A stretch of DNA of 64,000 bases from Streptomyces sp. AC555_RSS877 (GTDB taxonomy: Bacteria > Actinomycetota > Actinomycetes > Streptomycetales > Streptomycetaceae), in the NCBI RefSeq assembly GCF_019049245.1, contig NZ_JAGMUK010000005.1, positions 1 to 64,000 on the forward strand. Reading direction: 5' to 3'. Positions 18,453-25,714 of the stretch are shown one piece after another; positions within the stretch are counted from its first letter, which is position 1; every line of letters begins with the position of its first letter. The position numbers and the translations under genes are program-made. A model generated the notes under the pieces. That model was given only the letters and a program-made list of their open reading frames with translations, searched no databases and was not told the origin of the DNA.

Positions 18453-18656
18453 ATGACCGAGCTCAACTGGCAGAAGTCCACATACAGCGAGGAAGCGTCC
18501 TCCTGCGTCTGTCTCGCCACCGCCCCCACCGGAACGATTCTTCTCCAGGAAAGCGATGAACCGGGAACGATCCTCACGACCGGAGCGAGCCAAATTCGAG
18601 CCCTGATAGCAGCTTTGAGACCCGAGGATAGTGCCACGACGACAGCAAAAAGGTAG
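18453..18656 (+). CDS. DUF397 domain protein, partner of the XRE regulator
   Basis: A 67-residue single-domain DUF397 protein starting MTELNWQKSTYSEEASSCVCLATA, with the typical WxKS-x-YS-x-CV opening and the C-terminal helix SQIRALIAALR. It is encoded 10 bases after the XRE/DUF5753 gene and probably modulates that regulator. It ends about 20 bases before the decayed integrase. Confidence 0.85.
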   Translation: MTELNWQKSTYSEEASSCVCLATAPTGTILLQESDEPGTILTTGASQIRALIAALRPEDSATTTAKR

Positions 18657-18677
18657 CTCTTACGTCAAACGGCTTTG

Positions 18678-19025
18678 TGGGGCACTCCCTCCCTCAAGAA
18701 GCACCAGGAACGGCAGGACAAGGAGCGCGAGACCGCAGGGTCAGCTGAGAAAGACAGCGGCCCTGTCTTCACCACCCCGATTGCCCCCTTCACCCCGCCA
18801 ACCTCACCGGCCGCATTTGCAACTTCCTCAACCGCGCCGGACTCCGACGCATCCGCTTCCACGACCTCCGCCACCCGACCGTCGCCCTGCTCCAGGAACA
18901 AGGCGTTGACCTCGTCGTGATCAAGGAGCTGTTGGGCCACGTCCGACTCCGCCTCCAACGCCAAGCCATCGACACCTTGGGCCACGCCCTCGGTCAGGAC
19001 GACGACGGCCCTGACACCCCACCCT
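18678..19025 (+). pseudogene. Decayed phage/ICE tyrosine recombinase (integrase), C-terminal remnant
   Basis: Two reading frames together give the end of a Streptomyces site-specific integrase. From about 18678 one frame reads LKKHQERQDKERETAG then GPVFTTP. After a frameshift near 18785 another frame reads PANLTGRI, then AGLRRIRFHDLRH, ALLQEQGVDLVVIKELLGH, and VRLRLQRQAIDTLGHAL. The HxLRH box is present. The segment that normally joins LLGH to the tyrosine-bearing part is missing, so the LLGH block runs straight into the post-tyrosine helix. Frameshift, internal deletion and loss of the N-terminus all argue that it is dead. It marks a former integrative element. The rest of 18657-19120 shows no gene. 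Confidence 0.75.
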
Positions 19026-19120
19026 CGCAGCCGTCGTCCTTTGACCTTGTTGTCAGCTTTGCCGTCAAACCGCTGAGGAGCCCCACCGAATTACCATCGA
19101 TGAGGCTCCTCGCAGGAGGA

Positions 19121-19558
19121 CTACCGAGACTCACCGCCACTGACGGGACGCAATGCATACCTCAGACTGCCAATCGCAGCCTGAGCCTCTTCCCTGTCGC
19201 TAGCGTCGACCCAGCTCCTCCAGAACCAGCCGTCTGCAGGCAACGCCACTTCCAGCACCTGAATCGCAGACGAGGCGAGGGCGGGCGCAATTGGTTTCGC
19301 CAGCCATTCAGTAATGCGCAAGTATTCCTCGTTCCAAGCCAAAGAACTCCCCGCTGGGACATTGGCTGCCGCCACAGCAGCAAGAGCCATTACTTCCTCA
19401 GGAAGCACAGAGGAATTTGAGCTGCCTCCCGCCTCGATGGCGGAACGGAACGTGCTCTCGACGACCGCCAGTCGGCGCGATGCAGGCTGTTCTTCCAGCT
19501 CATCGTGGAAGTCCTCAGCGGTGTCACTGTCGAACGGGTCTGATCCCCAGGTTCCCAT
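19121..19558 (-). CDS. DUF4259 domain protein
   Basis: A 145-residue protein beginning MGTWGSDPFDSDTAEDFHDEL, the hallmark opening of DUF4259, followed by a helical domain with LAAVAAANVPAGS. Function is unknown; members often sit in accessory regions near toxin or phage genes. ATG 19558 is the family start (a GTG three bases earlier is also in frame). GC content and codon choice are lower and less biased than in surrounding core genes, consistent with acquired DNA between the integrase remnant and the RHS locus. Confidence 0.7.
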   Translation of the reverse strand: MGTWGSDPFDSDTAEDFHDELEEQPASRRLAVVESTFRSAIEAGGSSNSSVLPEEVMALAAVAAANVPAGSSLAWNEEYLRITEWLAKPIAPALASSAIQVLEVALPADGWFWRSWVDASDREEAQAAIGSLRYALRPVSGGESR

Positions 19559-19668
19559 CACAAACGCCAGTCGAGGCTTAGGGCAGGTATCCGCCGAGGC
19601 CGTGCCCGAACCGCTCCTCCATCTTTGCGCTCGCGACCTACCGGCTCGTGTGCTGCAGGGCTGCGGCC

Positions 19669-20103
19669 TTATGCCCCGGAGAATCTCGCAAAGAGATCAC
19701 GGTCGCGCCAAGAATCAGAGAAGGCATCCAGCATGGCCTCGTAAAGCCGAATATTACTGACGTTCCCCCGGGGGTTTCCGATCCTTTCTTCGACCGCCTC
19801 TCGGACAGCCTCCCAACGCAGCACGTGCATCAGGAACGAGACAATTTCAACGACACCTTCCTCAGGTGAATCGATCAGATTAATCACACGACTCTCGAAT
19901 TGCGCTCTCAATTCAGGGTTCTCCTGCAGAATTGCGAGCGCACGCTCCAAGCCCGGCTCCAGCTCTTCGGCGCCGCATGTCTCCTCTGCAGTAGCTAGGA
20001 CCCCCTGGACGGCCTGCAGGAACTCTGCGACCGGATCAGCAGCTAGGGCGCCATGCCTCGATGTACTTCCCATCAGAGCCGAGTCCATTTCTGTTGAACG
20101 CAT
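19669..20103 (-). CDS. Candidate immunity protein for the adjacent RHS toxin
   Basis: An acidic, helical protein of about 144 residues (ILQENPELRAQFESRVINLID, then VSNIRLYEAMLDAFSDSW). It is placed immediately after the toxin-bearing C-terminus of the RHS gene on the same strand, overlapping its 3' end by about 68 bases. That is the usual position for a cognate immunity gene in polymorphic toxin systems. ATG 20103 has AAGGCGG six bases upstream; ATG 20088 and 20073 are alternatives. Codon use (AAT, ATT, CTT, AGT) is unlike core Streptomyces genes and matches the toxin tip. I do not recognise the family; immunity is inferred from position. Confidence 0.6.
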   Translation of the reverse strand: MRSTEMDSALMGSTSRHGALAADPVAEFLQAVQGVLATAEETCGAEELEPGLERALAILQENPELRAQFESRVINLIDSPEEGVVEIVSFLMHVLRWEAVREAVEERIGNPRGNVSNIRLYEAMLDAFSDSWRDRDLFARFSGA

Positions 20104-23100
20104 CCATTGCCGCCTTCTGAGCGTGGGCACCGTAAGGCTGATAATGGCCAGATTTATTGTCGAGGTACACGACTTGACCACCCTTGGTCTTAAACTCTCC
20201 GGCAGCCAGCACGTCCCTCCCCTGAGCGAGACTCACGTGGCCAGCCGTTCGTTTCCCGATGATGAGCTCACCATCTCCGGTGACCACATATGCATAGTTT
20301 CCCGAGCGAGAGAGAACGGTGCCAGGATCAATCGGCTTGAACCAGTCCGGCGTATCTGCCGGGATCAAGTTCGAGAAAGAGGTGGGGTCAGGGCCCGCTC
20401 CGCTGTTGTGAACGAGTACCGGCGTCTCCCCCGCCAGCACATAGTACGTGTGCAGGTCATCGACGGTGAGGTTGTAAGTGTGCGCCTGCTTAGTGAACGA
20501 CCGGTTCCCGGTGACGATGACCGTGGCGCCCTCGTCCGTGCGCAGGGTCATACCCGGCTTGAGCTTTCCGGCCGGGACCCAGTCGTGCTCCGACGGAGAC
20601 CAGAATGGGTGCTCGTGCGTCGCCGTGAGCTTCTCTATGCCTTCCCCAGTGGCGATGGACAACTCGTTGAAGTACTTGTCGCCCGCCGTCCTGATGAGGT
20701 GGGTGACCTTTCGAAGCCCGGTCTCACCGGTCTCCGGGTCGGTGGCGAGGACCTCGTCTCCGACCTTGACGTCCTCGATGTCCTTGGTCTCTCCGTCGGC
20801 CATCAGGACGTCTGTGCCGGCGAGGAAGCACTTGCATTTCTTGCCTAGCCTCGCGAGCCATTCCTCGACGGCTTCGATCCCCTTCTTAAGCACCGAGTCG
20901 GGGACCAGCTTCATGGCTTTGGCGAAGGGAAGGTCCGTCCCCGCCATCAGGCAGCTTGCTGCTCCGGAGCCGGCGAAACAGTCCTGCCAGGCTGTGGGGT
21001 CGAAGAGGAAGGTGGTGGCGAGAGTCTTGAAGACAGTCTCCTGAGCTGTCAGGTTGTAAGGCTTGTGCACGACCTTCTTGCCGAGGGGCGGCAGGTCGCT
21101 GCCCCTCGTGACGACGCTGTGCAGGTCGCCGGCCGAGTCGTAGAGGTAACTGGAGTTCTCGTAGTGGTAGGACCAGGTGCCGTCGCTGTTCGGCGACATC
21201 CAGTCCCGATACGTGTTTTCGCCGTCGGAGCAGCCACTGTCACAGGCGGTGACTGGTTTCAGACCATCGGGATCGCTCGTGCTGATCGGGCTGTTGTTCG
21301 CGTAGCTGTACCCGTTCATCTGCAGCGGGTCCGCGATGTCGATGATCGGGTCCGCCGAGAGGAAGCGGCCTGTGCTCTGGTCGTACTCGCGTGCTCCGAT
21401 GTGCGTCAGGCCGGTCGCCGCGTCGTCGATACCCACGCCCAAGTAGCTGCGCTTGTTCGGCCAGTTCGCGGGCTTCGGTCCGCGCAGTTCGCCGTACGGC
21501 TTGAACGCGCGGCGGGTCACCGGCTGGGTGCCGGACAGTTCGACCGTCGTGTTCGCCGTGCCCAGGTGGTCGGCGATCATCACGTTGAGCTTGTGGCCCG
21601 TCGTCGCGCCGTTGCTCGTCGTGCGGACCACCGTCGGTGCGCCGGCCTGGGCGTACGAGCGTGAGGCTCGGGTGATCGTGCCCGCTGTGTCCGTCGTGAG
21701 TTCCGCGTCGCCCAGGTACAGGGTCGAGCCCGTCGCCGAGTTCTCCAGGAGGCGGTTGCCGTCGGCGTCGTGGACGTACGTCGTCTTCGTGCCGTCGTCG
21801 GTGATCGAGTCGAGCTTGTTCTCGGGCGACCAGGCCAGGGTCTGCGTCGTGTTGGAGAGGTCGCGGGCCGTGGTGTTGCCCGTCGCGTCGTACGTGTACG
21901 CGCTGCCCTTGCCGTCCGGGGTGGAGGTGGTCCACGTCATCGTGTGCGGCTGGGCGATGGTGTCGCCGGTGACGGTCTTGCCGTAGCCGTACTTGTAGGT
22001 GACGTTCTTCGTCGCGTCCGCCGGGTCGTGCTCGGTCATCGACGCGCGGTTGCCGATCCAGTCGAACGTGTACGACTGGCGGTAGGCCGTCGCGCCGGTC
22101 GCCACCGTGCTCGCGTCCGGGGCCGCCGCGGCGAGCGTGGAGGTGAGAGACGCGTCGGGGCTCAGGGCGTCCGCCGCCGCGTCCGGGGCGTCCGTGACCG
22201 GGCCCGAGGAGGTCGCGTACGTGTCGCGGGGGCCCCACGTCGTGCCGTTCGCCGACTTGCAACCGGTGCCGGTGCCGGTCGGGGTGACCTTCGACGTCCA
22301 GGCGTGCGCCAGCTCGCCCATCACGTCGTACGTGAAGCACTGGGTGTCCCAGGCGCCCGTGTCGTCGCCCAACTGGCGGGCGTTGGAGGTGATCGTGCCC
22401 GTCGCGTCGTAGGAGTAGTAGCTGTCCGTGATGCGGTGCGGGCCCGCCGTCTCGCGGTCCGCGACCGTGCGCTGGAGGCTGCCCGTGTGGGGGTCGACGA
22501 AGTTGGTTGTCCAGACGCGGTAGGGCTGGGCGCCGGAGACCGTGCGCAGTACCTCGCCGTACGGCGAGTAGGTGGCGTCGGTCGTGTACCAGCTCTGGCC
22601 CGACGTCGACTCCGCCAAGCCGTCGCCGTTGTAACGGGTGACGACCTTCTCCTGGGCCAGACCGCCCTTCGCCGGCAGGGTGACCGACTGCGGCTTGCCC
22701 GTGGGCGTGTAGGTGTACTCGTAGGAGTACGTGCCGGAGAGGCCCGTCGTCATCGCGTTGGCCGGGATGACCGTCTCGCTGCCGGTGATCTGGGAGTCGG
22801 CGTTGTAGCCGGTGACGCGGTTGACGTAGTCGCCGGTGTCCGTGTGGCGGATGGACTCCGAGGGCTGGCCGATGCCGCCGGCGGCACCGTCGTACTTGTA
22901 CTCCTTGACCGGAGTCGCGGTGGCGGAGCCCTGGCGGACGTACCTGACGCGGCCGAGGACGTCGTACTCGGTGAAGATCTCCTGCGCGCGGGCGTTCTTG
23001 ATCCGGTTGGGGCGGTCGGCCGTGTCGTACCAGGTGTCCGTGGTGCCGGTGTCGGGGTCCGTGGAGGACGTCAGCCGACCGCGGACGTCGTAGGTGTAGG

Positions 23101-25633
23101 ACCAGACGTTGCCGGCCGGGTCGGTGACCTTGTTGCGGTTGCCGCGGGCGTCGTACTCGTAGGTGGTGGTGCGCCCCGCCGTCGTGCTGGAGGCATCCTG
23201 GGTGAAGTGCCTGAGGGAGGTGACCCGGCCGAGAGCGTCGAAGTACGTCCTCGTCATCGGGGCCGTCGAGCCCGGCGGGTTCACCTTCGTGCTGACCGCG
23301 TCGTACCAGTGGAACGTCTCGTACTTGTACGCCCCGCTGTGGTACACCGACGCCCGGTGCTCGCGCCCCAGGCCGTCGTAGCGGTACTGGGTCGAGATGG
23401 GGATCAGCGACGTGGACCTGGGCGCGAAGAGTTCCGTGCTCGGGTCGCCCTTGGCGAGGTAGCCGCCGGTCTTCTTGAAGACCAGTCCGTGGTCGTTGTA
23501 GTCGGTGTCCACGATGATCCGGCCGGGGCCGTGGGCCTCGGTCTGCTTCTGGACCTCGCGCGTCAGGCCGTCGTAGAGGGTGATGTCACGGACGTAGGAG
23601 CCGTCGTCCTTGAGCGTGTCGACGACTGTCGCGGCCGGGCGGTTCTCGCTGGCGGAGGCGATCGCCGGCTGGTAGTCGATGATCACGTTCGGCGACTTGC
23701 CGCCCGACGAGCGCGACGGGGACCAGCCCTTCACCAGGCGGCCGAGGGCGTCGTACTCGGTGCGTGCCACCCGGTTGTTGGCGTCGGTGACCGTGAGCGG
23801 CAGGCCGCGCCCCGGGTCGTAGGTGGTCAGGACGGCACGATCCTGGGCGTTGATCGTCTTGGTCGCCGTGACCGGGCCGCCCTCCGCAGGCGTGTACTGC
23901 GTCTCGGTGACGCCCGCACCAGGCTTGGTGATGGTGCGTACGCGGCCGAGTTCGTCGTACGTCGTCCCGGTGACGACGGAGTGTGCCGTGCCCGCCCCGT
24001 TGCTGTCGGCCACCGAGGTGACCTGGCCCTTGGCCGGGGTCGCGCCGTAGGCCAGGTTGTCGTAGGTGTACTGCGCCGACGACTTGAGCCTGGTCGCCGG
24101 ATCGGCCGTGTCGTAGCCCGCGCAGGAAGTGCCCGTGGTGCGCTGCTCCTTGGGCAGGCCGACCAGCCATGCCGTGGTGTTGTGCAGGTACGACGTCTTG
24201 GTGCAGGTCTGGTCGGAGAGCACCTCAGAGGAGCCGCTCGGCTTCACGACCGCCGTCTCCACCTGGATCGGGAGGCCGTAGGTGTCGTCGGGCGTGGTGA
24301 GGGTGCGGACGGCGCGCCAGCTCGTCCCGACGTGCTGGATATCGTCCGTCCTCTTGACGCCGAGGCGGTGGGCCAGGAGCGGGTCCGCGGTCGTCGCGTC
24401 CTCGTTCTCCCGGGCGCGGGAGGCGGTCTGCTTCGACCACGGGTAGTTCAGGGTGCGCTTGAGGATCGCGCCGTCGGAGTCGACGTACGTGATGGACTCG
24501 GCGGTCATCCCGGCGTACTGCGGGGCGTCGTCCGAGAGCAGCGTGTAGGCGCCGGTGGAGTCCTTGACCTCACCGCCGGTGCCCTGGAAGTAGCGCGTGC
24601 TGGACTGCGACTGGGTCTGCGGGACGCCCACCTCGGACGTGGACCTGCTGCCCTTGGTGACCTTGACCTGACGGTAACCGCGCCAGTCGCTGTAGGTGCG
24701 CAGCGCGGGGCGGCTGAACTCGTCGTCGCTCTTGGCCCAGGCCGGGCCCGAGTATGTGTACTGGCTGACGACGGGCCTGCCGTGCGACGTGACCTTGTCG
24801 ATCTCCGAGACGGAAGCGACGACGTACTTGTTGAACCACGACTTCGCCGGGGTCTTCTCGTCGCCGTCCGGCGACCAGCGCACCGGGTAGCAGGTGCCGT
24901 TGCTCTTGCCCTTGTCCTCGGACGGCTCGGCGGCGCAGCCGCCGGTGTACTCGACCTCGATGTCGCCGCCGTACTCGGTGGAGACGGTGCCGATGCGGGG
25001 GCGGGTGAAGCCGGGACGCTGGTCACTCTTGCCGGTCAGGACGAGGTTGGGCAGTTGGCGGTCCTTCAGGCGGGTGCGCAGAGGTGAGGTGGCCCCGACC
25101 GTGTAGTGCGCGAAACTGATGCCGTCCTTGGACTGGAGCGTGCCGGTGGCGTCGCCCGGCGCGTAGCCGGTACGGGTGATCGAGTTGAGCCACAGGCCGG
25201 GCGCACTGTCGTACCAGTCCTCCGGGAAGGACTGGCGCAGCGTGTACTTGTCGACGGGGCCGAGACCGGTCTGCCCGGCGCGGGCCGCCTTCGTCGTCAC
25301 CGTGTCCAGGCGCAGCTGCGTCCAGAAGGAGGGGAACGGCGGGCAGAGCTTGGACGTGGACTTGCAGTTGAGGTTGCCGGGGGTGTCCCACCAGGGTCGG
25401 TAGGCGCCCGGGTCGTCGGTCTTGGCGAAGTTGGCCGCGGTGCATGCCGTGTCCGACTTGAGGCAGCGCTGCTTGGTCCCGAACTCCACGGTCGCCGACG
25501 GCTTGGTCAGGGCGGCCGGGCGCATGCCGTACTCGATGGAGGCCGGGTAGGCGTAACGGTCGTACTGCTCCGGTGACTTGAACTTCTTGCGGACGGCGTA
25601 GTAGTTCGTCTCCTGTGACCAGTTGACGATCAT
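20036..25633 (-). CDS. RHS/YD-repeat polymorphic toxin with Hint domain, N-terminus missing
   Basis: A 1865-residue protein that belongs to the class delivering C-terminal toxins into competitors. About residues 1-400 resemble the middle of Streptomyces RHS proteins. Many YD/RHS repeats follow (about 550-1420), then the RHS core end GAREYDQSTGRFLSADPI. A pretoxin Hint (intein-like) domain spans about 1602-1743, from CFLAGTDVLM through THEHPFW to PVLVHN. A short C-terminal toxin domain of about 122 residues (from 1744) contains GHVSLAQGRDVLAAGE and LDNKSGHYQP. I cannot assign the toxin activity. There is no signal peptide or secretion marker, and the ORF begins only 28 bases after the terminator of the next gene. 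I infer a 5' deletion. The toxin tip has atypical codons such as AAT AAA TCT. A candidate immunity gene follows. Confidence 0.85.
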   Translation of the reverse strand: MIVNWSQETNYYAVRKKFKSPEQYDRYAYPASIEYGMRPAALTKPSATVEFGTKQRCLKSDTACTAANFAKTDDPGAYRPWWDTPGNLNCKSTSKLCPPFPSFWTQLRLDTVTTKAARAGQTGLGPVDKYTLRQSFPEDWYDSAPGLWLNSITRTGYAPGDATGTLQSKDGISFAHYTVGATSPLRTRLKDRQLPNLVLTGKSDQRPGFTRPRIGTVSTEYGGDIEVEYTGGCAAEPSEDKGKSNGTCYPVRWSPDGDEKTPAKSWFNKYVVASVSEIDKVTSHGRPVVSQYTYSGPAWAKSDDEFSRPALRTYSDWRGYRQVKVTKGSRSTSEVGVPQTQSQSSTRYFQGTGGEVKDSTGAYTLLSDDAPQYAGMTAESITYVDSDGAILKRTLNYPWSKQTASRARENEDATTADPLLAHRLGVKRTDDIQHVGTSWRAVRTLTTPDDTYGLPIQVETAVVKPSGSSEVLSDQTCTKTSYLHNTTAWLVGLPKEQRTTGTSCAGYDTADPATRLKSSAQYTYDNLAYGATPAKGQVTSVADSNGAGTAHSVVTGTTYDELGRVRTITKPGAGVTETQYTPAEGGPVTATKTINAQDRAVLTTYDPGRGLPLTVTDANNRVARTEYDALGRLVKGWSPSRSSGGKSPNVIIDYQPAIASASENRPAATVVDTLKDDGSYVRDITLYDGLTREVQKQTEAHGPGRIIVDTDYNDHGLVFKKTGGYLAKGDPSTELFAPRSTSLIPISTQYRYDGLGREHRASVYHSGAYKYETFHWYDAVSTKVNPPGSTAPMTRTYFDALGRVTSLRHFTQDASSTTAGRTTTYEYDARGNRNKVTDPAGNVWSYTYDVRGRLTSSTDPDTGTTDTWYDTADRPNRIKNARAQEIFTEYDVLGRVRYVRQGSATATPVKEYKYDGAAGGIGQPSESIRHTDTGDYVNRVTGYNADSQITGSETVIPANAMTTGLSGTYSYEYTYTPTGKPQSVTLPAKGGLAQEKVVTRYNGDGLAESTSGQSWYTTDATYSPYGEVLRTVSGAQPYRVWTTNFVDPHTGSLQRTVADRETAGPHRITDSYYSYDATGTITSNARQLGDDTGAWDTQCFTYDVMGELAHAWTSKVTPTGTGTGCKSANGTTWGPRDTYATSSGPVTDAPDAAADALSPDASLTSTLAAAAPDASTVATGATAYRQSYTFDWIGNRASMTEHDPADATKNVTYKYGYGKTVTGDTIAQPHTMTWTTSTPDGKGSAYTYDATGNTTARDLSNTTQTLAWSPENKLDSITDDGTKTTYVHDADGNRLLENSATGSTLYLGDAELTTDTAGTITRASRSYAQAGAPTVVRTTSNGATTGHKLNVMIADHLGTANTTVELSGTQPVTRRAFKPYGELRGPKPANWPNKRSYLGVGIDDAATGLTHIGAREYDQSTGRFLSADPIIDIADPLQMNGYSYANNSPISTSDPDGLKPVTACDSGCSDGENTYRDWMSPNSDGTWSYHYENSSYLYDSAGDLHSVVTRGSDLPPLGKKVVHKPYNLTAQETVFKTLATTFLFDPTAWQDCFAGSGAASCLMAGTDLPFAKAMKLVPDSVLKKGIEAVEEWLARLGKKCKCFLAGTDVLMADGETKDIEDVKVGDEVLATDPETGETGLRKVTHLIRTAGDKYFNELSIATGEGIEKLTATHEHPFWSPSEHDWVPAGKLKPGMTLRTDEGATVIVTGNRSFTKQAHTYNLTVDDLHTYYVLAGETPVLVHNSGAGPDPTSFSNLIPADTPDWFKPIDPGTVLSRSGNYAYVVTGDGELIIGKRTAGHVSLAQGRDVLAAGEFKTKGGQVVYLDNKSGHYQPYGAHAQKAAMDAFNRNGLGSDGKYIEAWRPSC

Positions 25634-25660
25634 CGTGAGCCGAAGGGCTTGCCGCTGTTG

Positions 25661-25699
25661 GTCGAGGGCCGTCGGACGACCGGTCCGACGGCCCTCGAC
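25661..25699. terminator. Perfect 17-bp hairpin terminator after the DUF4132 gene
   Basis: The arms 25661-25677 and 25683-25699 are exactly complementary around a 5-base loop. It lies 16 bases beyond the stop of the minus-strand gene ending at 25715 and just upstream of the RHS ORF start. It should therefore stop read-through into the RHS gene. Confidence 0.75.
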
Positions 25700-25714
25700 C
25701 GCTGTGCGCGCGGA

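Noticed and set aside
17443..18677. tRNA gene as attachment site for the integrase remnant
   Set aside because: No cloverleaf or T-loop consensus was seen near the remnant.
21770..25087. 1105-codon open frame antisense to the RHS gene
   Set aside because: Composition is Val/Arg/Gly-rich with no domain, opposite a clear YD-repeat gene.
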